Positions 11,008 to 23,300 of a stretch of DNA of 64,000 bases are shown in pieces (position 1 is the first letter of the stretch; each line of letters begins with the position of its first letter). The notes beneath the pieces were generated by a model. It had not been told where the DNA came from, searched no databases, and saw only the letters and a program-made list of their open reading frames with translations. The translations under genes and the position numbers were made by a program. Source of the DNA: Parascedosporium putredinis (lineage: Eukaryota > Ascomycota > Sordariomycetes > Microascales > Microascaceae); NCBI GenBank assembly GCA_949357655.1, contig CASHTG010000019.1, forward strand, positions 1,798,001 through 1,862,000. The letters run 5' to 3'.

Positions 11008-13936
11008 CGTGTCACAGAAAAGGGAGGGTCATGGACACCAGCGTGCTGGAAAGCCTCGGGGGATAATGAAGAAGTCGTCGGTGCACAATGAGACGACGTC
11101 CCAGCGGCGGTTTCGGGGTCGAAGATATAGAGCTTGCTTTGCAGGTGGCTAGATACGGGCTTTGGAATCGTCTGAGAATTAGCAAAAATGGCGGCGAGGA
11201 AGGCATTGAGGGGTAGATATCAAAAGAACCACCCACCCACTGCAAGGAATGATATCAGGTTATTGATTTTCAGGTGAGCTTACACTGGTCTACGGGAAGA
11301 TCGAGAGACCTTCGAGGGTCCGAATCGCTGTGCTAGTCGCAGGTTACGATCCGGTCCACTCAGAGCCCTTGGGGCTTCTGGGTAATCTGGACGATGTGGT
11401 GATGGCGCGGAAGGGAAGTCAGACAGGGTTTCAACCGTGGAGCCAAGTGCGAGAACAAGGCCAGAGCACAAAAGTGGGATTGGAGCCGGGGAATCTGAGA
11501 CGGGATATTGGAACGAGTCAACTATCGCACAGCGAGAGGCTCAAGCAGAAGATAGGGTTCGGGAGAAATGATTTCGCGGCGAGCTGTGCTCTTGGGGAGA
11601 TGTGTCGTGGATTAGGAAGGGAAACACAAGGCCGAGATTAAGAATGGATGGATGTAGGTTGGATCCAAGGGCTGGAGGTCAATTGGCGGATTATGAGGTG
11701 CAGAGGTACTGCATAGTCCGATGCTTGGTACAAATATACCTCCTGAACACGTTTGGTGAGACGTGGATGTGGTCGTGGCCGATGGAAGAGCTTCTGGGGT
11801 TTAATGGAAAGCACGAGCTCGACAGGTGCCGCGTTTCGAACGTGTCTGGCCAATCAGATGGCGCATGATTGGAAGTCGAGCGGAGAACATGCACCGCTCG
11901 GTTGAACATGGGAGCAGCGAACCTCCAGTTGCAATAAAGCAACCCGGCAACGAGCCAGAGACTCAACCCTTGATCACTATAACCAGCAAATTCCCATCAC
12001 GTGCGACGCCACGCTTACAACTTGGAACTTGAAGCCTCTCAAGTGCTGCATTGTCGGAAATCCCCGCCCGCCTTGACTTTGAGGGTGAGGCTACCTCAAC
12101 CTGGCTTCGTTTCGAATTCCGCGTTCGGCCGCCTCATTCCTAGCCCTGTTGACGAGCATCTCTCCAGCAGATATGTAGTGGAAAATACCTAGATCGGGAT
12201 CTCCTGCAATCCTGCAAAGGAACCGCCTCGGTCCCTTGCTCACCTCTCGTAGCATTTTGCCTGCTGCACCAATCGATGTTCTGGAGCAATTTTGACTGGA
12301 CCTGAAAATGGAACAGCGCCTGCAGGCGAGACGGCTTCATCCCCTTCAGATCCGAGTGTCTGTGGCCTGGTCTTTCGGTGCGAGCCCCTTGCCTGCAGCG
12401 GCAAAGCACTTCATTGGAGAGCACCCGGATAGTTTTCTCTTTGTCGACCGAAAGAATTTTTTTCTTTCTTGGGTTGTCTCGATTTTTTTCGGTCCATTGG
12501 GGGCAGCTTGGGAAAATATACCCCAGCATAACATCTAATTCCTCTTCCACCCCTTCCCTTAGATATATTCGGACAACTTCAAGCATGTTCTATCAGCTGG
12601 AGTTCAAGGAGACGGATTTCGAAGCATCCAATATTAAACAGAAGCAGTAGGGGGAATTAGTGAAGTTGCCATCCCAGACTGCCCTGCAGCACTGAAACCA
12701 AGCCAGCAATCAACCGGCGAGTCCGATGCTTTTTCAATGAGGGAGAGCCGCTTGTGCCGGCGATCCTTCGGCTCATGGTATCAGTGCACGCAAATACAGC
12801 AACGAATTGCGGGGAAAGGTGATTGTCCCAGACTGGGAAACGGCGAACGCTCAACAACAAGATAGGGAACATTGAATAGGCAGCAAGTCACGCTGGATAC
12901 GAAAAGGTGAGTTAATCGGAAGCCAGCCGATGCTCATCCATTCTAGAGGTGTATAATTGGTTTGTGAGGGTTGCGGAGTTCAGTTCAAGGAGCAAGGTCC
13001 TTTTGATCTCCATCAAGCTCACTTCAACCTTCCCGTCACGGCACAGCTCCCAGTTCTGGAGTTACATTCGTTGGCTGCTCTCGCTGCGGGTGATGCTCGC
13101 CGAAGGCTCGATTAGCTCGCTCGGATCTCGCCCCTACTTTTTAGGCATCAGCGTCCATATCAATGTAGCGTACGAAGTATGTAGTCACGACTGTACCTCT
13201 CCATCCATTATATGCCATCATATCCATCCATCTTCTCCGACAGGAATACACCCAGCCCACCATTTTTTTGACGGCACTTCTTGTATGCTGGAGGATTATC
13301 TGACCGGGCACGGGCCGATGCGGCTAGTTCGACTGAATTTATATGTCCGGATGAATCACTCAAACATTGAGAACTGATCAATGATGCTACCCACACAGTT
13401 AAAAGCCGTTATATATACCTCGTAGTATCCCACGCGTGAAGCAGACAACTTCGATGCACCGCCATTTTTGTTTCTTCCCGGGACAAGAAAGATAGCTGGT
13501 GTAGCAGGCTAAACAATCAATCGCATTGACTAGAGGCAAATCCTTCGTCGCCGAAGTTCTCGCTTCGGTCCCGATCCTCAACGTGTGATATCTCTCGGCT
13601 TTTCCACAATTCACTTGTTCTTTCCGTTCTTCATTTTAAAGCTCCCCCCTCCCCCACCCCATATCAAGATATTCATTTCTTCCCCCAGCCACCATCCTAT
13701 TCTCAAGCTCGACTCTAGCGGAGTAGTCTCGAGTGTTTGAGTGTTGCTCTAGAAAATAAATACAAACCAGCACCTCGTTGTGGCTGGTGTCCCCTTTTCC
13801 GCGTTTCGAAAAGAGACCGCTCTTCTCGCGTCATCGGGGCTGACTGGGGCGTCACAAAACCCCCTAAGCTCACCCATTGTTACCGCGATCTTCGTCCGCT
13901 GCACCGCGCGATCAATCGTGCTAGCAGCCTAGCGAC
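11008..13936. other. Intergenic region, divergent cac2 / ABCC promoters
   Basis: The region lies between two divergent genes and is nearly 3 kb long. I found no frame resembling a protein family. The 400 bases before the transporter start are CT-rich with runs of C (about 13640-13690), as is common in fungal promoters and leaders. No RNA gene was recognised. Confidence 0.55.
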
Positions 13937-16900
13937 ATGGAGGGCAATGACCCCGTAGACCAACGCTTCCGCATCGAAGCTACTGCTACGGTCGCGATCG
14001 CCTTGCTAACTTCCATACCGGCCCTGAGGGACCTGTTTGGCCTCAATCCACGATCCACCTCCCAATTGAAAGATGGTGCCTATAAGGATCGAGACGGTGA
14101 AAGCACGCACGAAGATGTGGATAACTTTTCCAACGTAGTCCCCAAGACTGCTCTCCTTGTGTTCTCCATCTTTGGACTCGCGAGCTCCCTCTACATCTCT
14201 GTCGTCGACATAGTCACAGACTCCAGCACTATTTTGCGCACTGACAACTGGTTCTACACAGCTGTTTGGGTATGTACTCTTGAGGTTGAGAAATGAAACG
14301 CCGGGTTCACTGACGGCGAGTGGTTATCAAGGTCATATATCTGTGCAATTCCGTTAATATTTTTGCGCGCCGGGATCCCGTTCGCGCGTACGAGCTTGGA
14401 ACATGGCTCTCCCTCTCTGCTGGCGTTCTCTTGCTGGCATCCATGGACCTCGAATATGCTCGAGCTGTTTACTCTATAGGGACTACTCCCCTTTTAATCA
14501 TTGCGAGGACCCTTGGTTTCGTTTCCGTTATTGGATTCTTATTTGCCGGCATGTCGCTGCCGAGGCGTCCTGAGGTTCACAAGGATGGCCGGGTGGTGAA
14601 TGGGCACTATACAGCCCCCTTGATCAGTAGAATAACTTTCAACTGGAGTCGCCCGATGTCGAAGCTCGCCAGAGCGAAGAAGGATCTAGAAATTGAGGAC
14701 TTCCCAGCCCTGAGCTTTGCAAACCGGAGTGCGGACTTGTCAGCGGTCTGGGCTGCGTTCCCGACACAATCTCGGCTATGGAAGTCCATCATCCGGCGCT
14801 ATTCTGGTAAACTGACCATACAGATGAGTCTGGCCTCCATTAAAGGTGCCAGCGGCTTCATCCCCCACTGGTTCACTCTTAAGCTGCTGGAGATGGTGGA
14901 ACGAGGAAAGGAAGGAGGAAATGGCCCGTTGCCATTTGGTTCATCGTGCTAGGCCTCACTATTTCCATCTTCGCCGACGGCGTGAGTTTTTAACCCCCAA
15001 AACCACCATTCTTCCTCTACTGACAATCCCATTTTCATCGTAGGCGATCGAATCCTGGCTGTATTGGCTTAGCAACTCCGAGATCTCACTCCCCATTCGT
15101 AGCCAGCTCTCTGCTTTGATCTTCGAAAAGTCTATGCGCCGAAAGAATGTCAAGACCGCCACTGGGCCCGAAAAAGAAGAAGAGGATAAGAAAGATGGGA
15201 AGAAGAAGAGTGACTCCGGTGATGAGAATGAGGAGCCTACCGAGACGACGCCCCTCATCGGGGGAGTAAGTCGGGTGATGATGCTAAAAAGGAGAAAGAG
15301 GATAAGGTGTCATCTCCGCTGAAAACCAGACAAGGCATTATCAATCTCATTGGCCTCGATACTGTCCGCGTCTCCTTCTTCTTTACCATGCAGTTCTACC
15401 TCATTAATTCTGTTACGAAAGGAATTGTCGCCATTACTCTTTTGATGTACCTTCTCGGATGGATCCCCGTCGCTGCTGGCGTTATGTCGGGTCTCCTTCT
15501 CGTCCCAATCAACAACCGATTCTCCAAGATGTACGGGAGAGCCCAGGAACGCATGATGAAGGCGCGGGATGAACAGCTTCAAGTGGTGAATGAGGCCCTG
15601 CTGGGCGCTCGGCAGATCAAGTTTTCTGCTCTTGAAGATGGCTGGGAGAAGAAGCTGATGGCCGTGAGGGAAAAGGTATTGAGGACGATTTGGGATGCTT
15701 TCCTCGCCGACACCGCACTCGTCGGCTGTTGGATCATTGCCCCTCTTGTATCCTCTGCGACGGCGCTCAGTACCTATGCTATCCTAAATGACGGGCTAAC
15801 CCCTAGTGTTGCATTTGGTAAGTGTAGTAACCCTGGAGGCACCTTGACCTGCGAAGTGCTAACCTCATATCGACAGTCGGTGTCGCCGTATTTAGGAGTT
15901 TAGAGTCCGCCCTCTCCATGATCCCCGAACTTATTTCCGAATTCTTCGACTCCTGGATCTCCATGAGCCGAATTGAAAAGTATCTACAAGGACCCGAACT
16001 GCAGCAGACCGTCGAGGAGGGGACTGACATTAGTTTCGAAAACGCCTCTATTGCCTGGCCGGTCGATGAAGAAGTAGACGAAGCTGACCGATTCGTTCTT
16101 CGGGACCTTGACCTGACGTTTCCGTCTGGCGAGTTGTCTGTGATCTCTGGAAAAACAGGAAGCGGCAAGAGCCTGATCCTCTCCGCGATCATTGGCGAGG
16201 TAGACCTTCTCGCAGGAAAGATTCGCGCCCCGCTGGCGCCACTAATATCCGAGAGGTTCGACAATAAGGCTACCCCAGACAGTTGGATCATTCCGAGCGC
16301 CAAGGCCTACGTTGCCCAGATCCCGTGGATCGAGAATGCCTCCTTGAGACACAATGTTTTGTTTGGGTTGCCATACGACGAGCAGCGCTACAACGCCACC
16401 ATTGATGCCTGTGCCCTACGCAAGGATTTGGAGATACTAACGGATGGCGACATGACGGAGCTCGGTTCGAATGGCGTCAATCTTAGCGGTGGCCAGAAAT
16501 GGCGTGTTACGCTTGCTCGAGCCATCTACTCTCGCGCCGGTATCTTGATTCTCGACGACATTTTCTCCGCTGTTGACGCTCACGTTGGCCGCCACATCTA
16601 CGAGCAGTGCTTGACGGGCGACTTGTGTCGCGGCCGTACCCGCATCCTCGTTACCCATCACATCGCCCTCTGCCAGCCCAGGACAAAGTTTGTTGTGGAG
16701 CTTGGGGACGGCTCTGCCCGGTACTCTGGGTTTGTCGAGGATCTACAGCACGATGGCACGTTGGATCTGATCAAGCAGCACGAGGAGGCCCAAGTAAAGT
16801 CAGACGAGCAAGAGGTGGAACGACGACTTGAAGACTTGGACGGCGACGGAGGGCCCCTGGCCAAAGTAGCTTCAAAGGCAAAACCCACACCAAAGCAGTT

Positions 16901-18960
16901 TGTCGAAGATGAGAAGAAAGAAAAGGGTTCCGTCAAATTGAACGTCTACCACACGTACCTCACGTCGAGCGGTGGATACTTCCTCTGGGGTTTCGGGATA
17001 TCCATGTTCCTTTTGTCGTCCGTCTTGTCGGTTGGTAAGTGTCCTTGTTTAAAATCCCCATGCATTTGTGCTTTGATTCGGTATACCTAACACCTGACCC
17101 TCCAGGCCGCTCGTACTGGCTGAAGATCTGGACGAGCCCCAACGATGAGGAGGCGTATCACTACAACGAATACTCTGCCTGGATCGACGCCCAGTCCAGC
17201 AACGAAACCGTCTCCGCCACTGCCGGAAAAGACTACAGCCTCCGCTTTTATCTCGGCGTTTACATCAGCATATCCGCTACTCAGGGAATAATCAGCACGT
17301 TGCGATTTTTCTACACCTACTGTCTCAGTCTCAAGGCAAGCAGGGTGCTCTTCAAGAAGTTGACGTTTGCCGTCCTTCGTACCCCCTGCGCTGGATCGAC
17401 ACCGTCCCCGTTGGGCGTGTGCTCAATAGGTTCACCGCCGACTTCAACACCATTGATACTTCCCTCGCAAGGAATGCCATGTCTGTGGCTAACGCTGGAC
17501 TCAATGTGATTGCCATCTGCGTCGCTACGAATATCGGCACTTGGTATCTTTTTGCCCCTGCCATCTTCCTCAGCATGGTCTGTGTCCAGCTGGCGAAGCG
17601 ATATCTTGCCGCAGCACGCCCGACGAAGCGCCTGGAAAGCAACAACAAGTCGCCCATGTTTGAACTTTACGGCTCTGCGCTCTCTGGCGTAAGCTCCATT
17701 CGAGCGTTCGGCAACGGCACGTCATACATTGAAAAGATGTACGGCCGAGTCGACAACTACATTGTCACGACGTACTATATCAGCAGCCACAATCGATGGC
17801 TCAACTTTTGGATGATGGTCGTCGGAACCATCTTCACGGGCATAGCTGCCACCCTCGTTCTGCTGACCGACGGCATGACTGCTGCGCTCGCCGGCTTCAC
17901 CATTTCCTTCTCCCTGGACTTTATCAACTCCATGAACTGGCTCATTAGGACCTACGGAAATATTGAGTTGGATATGAATGCTGCGGAGCGTGTCATGGAA
18001 TATATCGCGCTCGAGACGGAGGATCTCGGCGGTGAACATCCACCCGCGGCGTGGCCAACTGAAGGAAAAGTGGAGGTCCAGGACCTCGTGGTCGGCTATG
18101 CAGATGATCTCCCAGCCGTCCTCAAAGGCATCAGCTTCACCGTGAATAAGCAGGAAAGAGTTGGTGTGGTGGGCCGTACGGGTGCGGGCAAGTCTTCGCT
18201 GACCTTGGCGTTGTTCCGATTCCTAGAGCCCCGATCAGGAAAGGTTATTATCGATGGCTTGGATATCACCAAGCTCAACCTAAAGGATCTTCGATCGCGC
18301 CTAGCCATTATTCCACAGGTAAGTGAAAGTTTCTCAACTATTTTCGTTCGGGAGAGTAAGTAGTCGAAAAAGAGTATAGACTAACAAATATTTCAGGATC
18401 CCGTGCTATTCTCAGGCACAGTTAGATCAAACCTCGATCCCTTTGATGATTATACGGATGCAGAACTCCGTGATTGTCTCGAGCGGGTGCATCTGATCTC
18501 CTCTTCGACCCCGGGCACCGCCACGCCCTCTAGCTCGGCCAACACGGCCGCCGGCCCGGCCAACGCCAACATTTTTGAGAACCTCACAAGCCCCATCTCC
18601 GAAGGAGGCGGTAACCTCTCTCAGGGCCAACGCCAGCTTTTGTGCCTCGCCCGAGCTATTGTTGCGCGGCCGAGGGTCATGGTCCTCGACGAGGCCACCT
18701 CCGCTGTTGACATGCACACCGACGGTCTTATTCAGCGCTCGATTCGCGAGCAGTTTAGTGATAGCACGCTCATCGTCATCGCTCACCGCCTGTCGACCAT
18801 TGCTGACTTTGACAAGATCCTCGTACTAAGCGACGGGGAGGTTGCCGAGTATGGTACTCCGGCCGAGCTGTGGGAGAAGGAGGACGGAATCTTTAGAAGC
18901 ATGTGCGAGCAGAGCGGCGAAAAGGAGAGGCTGAGGGATATTGTCCAGGGAAAGGAGTAA
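13937..18960 (+). CDS. ABCC-family full transporter (MRP / Ybt1-like)
   Basis: The exons are 13937-14269, 14332-14981, 15044-15817, 15877-17034, 17106-18318 and 18397-18960; the product is about 1,564 residues. The layout is an N-terminal hydrophobic region, TMD1, NBD1, TMD2, NBD2. NBD1 has Walker A GKTGSGKS, signature LSGGQKWR and Walker B ILILDD, with Asp in place of the catalytic Glu. NBD2 has GRTGAGKSS, LSQGQRQ and a complete VLDEATS. A degenerate first and a competent second nucleotide site is the ABCC pattern. Such proteins export or sequester organic anions, glutathione conjugates or bile-acid-like compounds. Resemblance to the vacuolar Ybt1/Bpt1 group is my inference from overall layout. 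TMD1 carries a long Lys/Glu/Asp-rich insertion (about 15150-15330). Three frame breaks, all one base short, fall at the C pair 14932-14933, the G run 15260-15264 and the C run 17382-17386. All five introns have standard borders. Confidence 0.93.
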
Positions 18961-19300
18961 AAGAGGTGTAATGCACTCTCCCTCAAAACACGATGCCATA
19001 CACGAACGGGCTGGGATGTTGGTACTCTCTCGTGGCAGACCAACATTTACAAGACATATTTGGTGGGCGGTGAAGGAACGCTAGACAGAGGTGAAAAAGA
19101 AAAGTTTGGTTTCATAGTAGGACTTAAGAGGATAATAAAAGTTTGGTTTTTGGTATTGAGGCTATCTAAGATCGTGGCATCGCAATCCACCTTGCAAGTG
19201 AGTGAAGCTCGTGGGGCAGGTTCAGGTTCAGGTCTGGCTTGGGCTTCGAAGAACGGAGCGAGTAGCTATACAGCATGTTATACTGACGGAGTTTTCCAAC
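18961..19300. other. ABCC gene 3' region
   Basis: This short interval follows the transporter stop and precedes the tRNA gene. It should carry the 3' untranslated region. An AATAAAA element near 19132-19139 is a candidate polyadenylation signal. Confidence 0.5.
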
Positions 19301-19386
19301 GGGCGTTTGGTCTAGGGGTATGACGTCAGTTTTGCATACACTTGAATGCCTACTGAAAGTCGCTGGTTCGATTCCTGCAACGTCCA
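19301..19386 (+). tRNA. tRNA-Ala, anticodon TGC, with 14 nt intron
   Basis: The acceptor stem GGGCGTT (19301-19307) pairs with AACGTCC (19379-19385), and A at 19386 is the discriminator. Pair 3:70 is G:U, the alanine identity element. The D arm is GTC/GAC around a GGGGT loop. The anticodon stem is TCAGT/ACTGA (19326-19330 and 19352-19356), with T33 and anticodon TGC at 19333-19335. The intron at 19337-19350 contains ATGC, which can pair with GCAT of the anticodon region, as expected for a tRNA precursor substrate. The T arm is GCTGG-TTCGATT-CCTGC with one U.U mismatch at 51:63. Anticodon and G3:U70 agree on alanine, although the D arm resembles that of proline tRNAs. Confidence 0.85.
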
Positions 19387-19394
19387 CAAAACTC

Positions 19395-19400
19395 TTTTTT
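19395..19400 (+). terminator. Pol III terminator of tRNA-Ala
   Basis: A run of six T lies nine bases after the discriminator base on the tRNA strand, the usual RNA polymerase III stop signal. Confidence 0.85.
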
Positions 19401-20205
19401 GCTACTTTCCACGACACTACCAGCTCCGAATGGAGTGGGGTTTTGTATTTTTGGTTGCGCTATGTTCTTCTCTTACTACCTGCAACCCGCGAGGGAACGG
19501 TCGCGTCTCCACAGCCTGACTACAACTAGTTGAGGCCCGAATTGATGTGAAGATGATGGGCGGTCCCGCTCAAAGCATTTTACACATTGTGCTGCACCGA
19601 GGTAGATAACGAAGGAATTAACAGATTGACTGTTGCTGTGTTTGGTCCAAAGCAGGCACGACCAGCTTATAAGTATAAGATATCTCGGCCGGGTCGGTCA
19701 AGGTGCGCCAAGCAACGCGGCTTCCGTAACCCTTCACACTGTTGGCAACATCCATCCCCTGCCACGCGATATTCTCCATTGTGGCGGAAGGCTCGAGACA
19801 CAACGCACATACCACCAGCGCCGCTTTGTGTTCAACGAATCTTGGGCTGTATGCAACTATTGAGTTTGGGTTCAATTTTGCTCTTCTCAAGGAATAAATT
19901 TTTTTTTCGTACGTGTGTTTGCTTGCAAAGAGATGGCACCTTCTCTCCCGCTCCTTTCGATAATACCCAAGCTAGTCAAGAACCCCTCCGGTATATATTC
20001 ATATGCTTCATGACAAACTTGGAGGAGCTCAACAACAACGGCCATTATGGCGCCTGTAGGACAAACTTTAGGGCCCAGGGACTCAGGAATAAAGCCTACG
20101 TATAATAGCACTAGTCTACGGGCCACTCGGGCGAAAACTGAAAAATATAAAAGGAAAAGAAAAGTAGTCACATTCATATACCAGTGCCAGTGGACAAAAA
20201 AGCCC
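19401..20205. other. Spacer between tRNA-Ala and U6
   Basis: I see no protein family match in this spacer. Its right half is AT-rich on both strands and lies downstream of the U6 gene, which is transcribed toward the left. Confidence 0.5.
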
Positions 20206-20212
20206 AAAAAAA
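20206..20212 (-). terminator. Pol III terminator of U6
   Basis: On the minus strand the U6 sequence ends ...CTACCAA followed by seven T (top-strand A run 20206-20212). A second run of six T follows a few bases on. This is the normal U6 3' end and termination signal. Confidence 0.9.
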
Positions 20213-20368
20213 TTGGTAGCTTCTCTTTGATTGAGCGTGTCATCCTTGTGCAGGGACCATGCTAATCTGTAGGGGACTCAGTTAGTATATCGCTGTAAGC
20301 GAGGAATTCTTGGAGGAGATATTTACCTTCTCTGTATTTTTGCAAATTGACCAAATGCCCGAAGGCGA
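20208..20368 (-). ncRNA. U6: U6 spliceosomal snRNA with a 60 nt mRNA-type intron
   Basis: Read on the minus strand, the gene starts with the 5' hairpin GCCTTCGGGC (about 20366-20357), then CATTTGGTCAATTTG, then the ACAGAGAAG box ending at 20327. The RNA resumes at 20266 with ATTAGCATGG, then CCTGCACAAGGATGACACGC (including the AGC triad and internal stem-loop), and ends in GAAGCTACCAA plus a T run. Between them, 20326-20267 is an intron with donor GTAAAT, a perfect TACTAAC branch site (20287-20281) and acceptor CTACAG. Removing it gives an uninterrupted fungal-type U6 of about 100 nt. U6 forms the catalytic core of the spliceosome with U2. The intron lies between the ACAGAGA box and the AGC triad. 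One base in the region after ATGG reads T where the common sequence has C. The 5' end is placed by homology, within a few bases. Confidence 0.94.
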
Positions 20369-20389
20369 AAGTAAACCTTTCTAATTTGA

Positions 20390-20396
20390 TATATAA
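20390..20396 (-). promoter_or_regulatory. TATA box of the U6 gene
   Basis: The minus-strand sequence TTATATATC lies about 25-30 bases before the U6 start. That is the spacing of the TATA element that directs TFIIIB and RNA polymerase III on U6 genes. I found no convincing B box inside the intron or shortly downstream. Confidence 0.8.
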
Positions 20397-23300
20397 GGCC
20401 TCCCTAACTGCCCCACCCTCCCAAAAAGAGCAGCAGTCATAATACACTCCACTCCACCAGGGAGCCCCGCGCAGCCCGCGCGCAACTGTGAACAAATTTC
20501 AGAAAAGAGCAAAAATGCCTCGGCGCATTGAGGTGTAGACAAACCACTCCTCAAAAGCACAACCTCCCCACAAAAAAGATGAACAAAATTTGATGGATAA
20601 TTGTTCGCGGAATCCAGGGTCTTATGAACGGGTGCTCTGGTGAGAGGCGAGGACGGAGGAAGAAAACGAGAAGAAAAAGAAAAACGAGGGAGGGTGGAAG
20701 CGAGGGAGCCGGCGTATTCATTTGTCTTGAGGGGGGTGGGGTTGATGCCACTTGCTTCCTCCCCACACTACGGTTGGTCATCCTTGATTCGGGCGAGGGG
20801 TTAATAAGTGAAGGGGATGGGCGAGACTAACGTCGGGACTTACATGCCGTTCGACTAAGAAGGACTGCAAGCTGCTTTTCATTTGGCGCATCAAAGCTTT
20901 ACGACCAGAGGCTGGCCAACGATCCGAGATGTCTACCGCACTACTATTGTAGACATACATTGATATCTTATTACTTTTCACGGCTGGCTTGCCGCTGGTA
21001 GAAGGATAGGCTCTTCTATATCGCTTGATCAGGCTTCATCTACTCACTTCTACTCTTCACAAGCCTCGTAATCCTACTCGTCCGGGCTTCCTGTCTTCTC
21101 ACGCGGGATCAAGGCGGCTACACCAGTCGTCTTATTCACTGACTGTAAACCTCTCTTTCAGAAGTGCCATATTAAAGTACATGTTACTAGAACAAGAATG
21201 GTAGACTTGTCCATCATAAAACCACTCTTTACAAGAAGAGAGAGGCGAGGAACAGGGCGATGGACTGCATGACGGCGGCTTTAGACCTTGTAACAGCGCA
21301 CCTTAATACCGTACAACTGGCCATTCATCACCTTTAGATTTAAGCCGACTCCTCATACCGGTTCCTGAAATACACCTCGCGCTTTCACCAGTGTTAGCGC
21401 GCCGGTATCGCCTTCAGCTCTATGGCCAGCTTGTGCGTATTGTGGCTGACAAAACGGCATTTTCTAGTATATATAAGAAGAAGCCCGGGAACTGTGACAA
21501 GGCCTTGGTCCTCGGGGCTGGGAAGGTGAAAATGGGTTGACAGTGGTCGAGCATTCGTTTGTTGGATCTTGCGGAGGGCACGCGAAGCCAGGTCTCGGTA
21601 GCATGTTGTCTAAGAGAATAAACTACGTCACGGGAGCCCTCGATTCTTGATCTACTGGCTCTACGGATTCACTGTAACCGAACCACGAACCACCTTTAGT
21701 GCGTTGGAGTGCTCATTTCAAGTTAGGATTTCGTTATGTCCTAGCTTTCTAATAACTAATAATTAGTCCCTTTTGTAAAGACTCGGAACCCCTATGGCCG
21801 AATAGAGGGGCTTCCGTGCTGGCGTGGTCCTAGAATTATATCTCAAGTGCGTGCGTGTGCTGGACGGGGAAGGAGGCCTACTAGAGATCACAACACCACG
21901 ATCAGATGGCGCATTTTAAGGAAACAAAGAGCAATCTACAATTTGGGCGCACACGAGGGCCCCATCTGTTCCTAACAAAATCTCGGCGGCTGTGATGGTC
22001 TTTTGTGGAAGAAATGATCTGGCCTGTTCTCAAGACACACTGCCGTTGACGGCGGAAGAAGAAAAAGGGCAACGAGATGGCGAGTGCTGCAAGGCCCTGC
22101 TTCTTGAGCCCAACACCGCTTTCTTTTATTTCTTTATTGTATTTTTATTGATAAGTCCGGGAACTGAGAGTTGGCCGATCCGAGCTTTCCCATAATATCC
22201 TCAACCTCTTCTCCAACCTCAAGGAACTCTGGCGTTCCGGACCCGAGGTCAGACCCGGGGGTTAGACTCCCCGACAACTGTTTTGCAAGGGTGGTGGCTC
22301 CTGCTTGCGCTGAGGCTCGGACCGAGTCAATCAGTGCAGCGCAGCAGAAAGAAAAGAAGAAAAGGGCACCCACCCCCGAGAAAAAAAGGTTAAAAAGACA
22401 GCAAGGCGAGCGGAACATGGCCCGCAGGGTCTGCAGCCCTCTGGGTGTGTCGATCAAGGTGAGTTCTTCATACCGGATACTTTTGCCAAGGAACACCCAC
22501 CATGGCGGAATATTCTACGAGTCGAGTCGATCGTTTGATTTGCGACGACGGACGGGGTGGATGGAGGATTGGGGGCGCCTGGCCTGGCTTCCGACTAAGA
22601 CAATGCTAGGACCTCCAATCAGCAGCCCACAGCACCCCTCTCAAGTGCTCTCTCGGGTTATTTGAGGGGGAGTAGAGCACATTGGCCAAGGTTGAGGGTG
22701 GATGGATGGCGGATGGATCTCTCCATGAACGGTTCAATTGAACCTCGAGGCCTCGACGAACGCACGCTCCACTGGACCTGAACCCAGCGATGCAGTACAC
22801 CCAAGTAGAACTACATGTTCTTTTTCAGCAGCTAGCAACTCACTGGCTCGTCAAGGAAGTACTCCTCCCGCGCAGCGCCGCTTGTACCCTGTTAAGTCAT
22901 AGGTGGTTCTATAATTGGCATCAACTGTACGACAGACTCTGTCCCTGGCTGTTGATTGGCGATCCCTCAACCTGACCAATGCCTCCTCGCTGGTCCTTGG
23001 CCAGGCCCTCCGCTTTTCTGTTCCCTGAGGGTCAGTTAGACTGTTGTGGATGGCTTGCTTGAAGAGATGCATAGCCGCCTGACCCAAAAAAGCCGCTTGC
23101 TTGTTTTCACCATTGGGGAGGGATGGTTGGGGTTATCTGATTGAAAAAGGGAAGAAAAAGAAAGAACACGCAAGGAGGTGCTGCCCCACGCAACAATGCA
23201 CGACGTGATTTCCTCGAAGCTTCCGTATGGCATCGGGATATTGTCGCCTGCCCGCCCGCCCACTCTGCAGCTGTTCCGTGTTGCGTCCATCAGTCAGGGT

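Noticed and set aside
19166..19417. An 83-codon minus-strand open frame containing GIEPATF and TDVIPLD
   Set aside because: It lies antisense over the tRNA-Ala gene. The TDVIPLD part is simply the reverse translation of the tRNA D arm. Such frames are a well-known source of false proteins.
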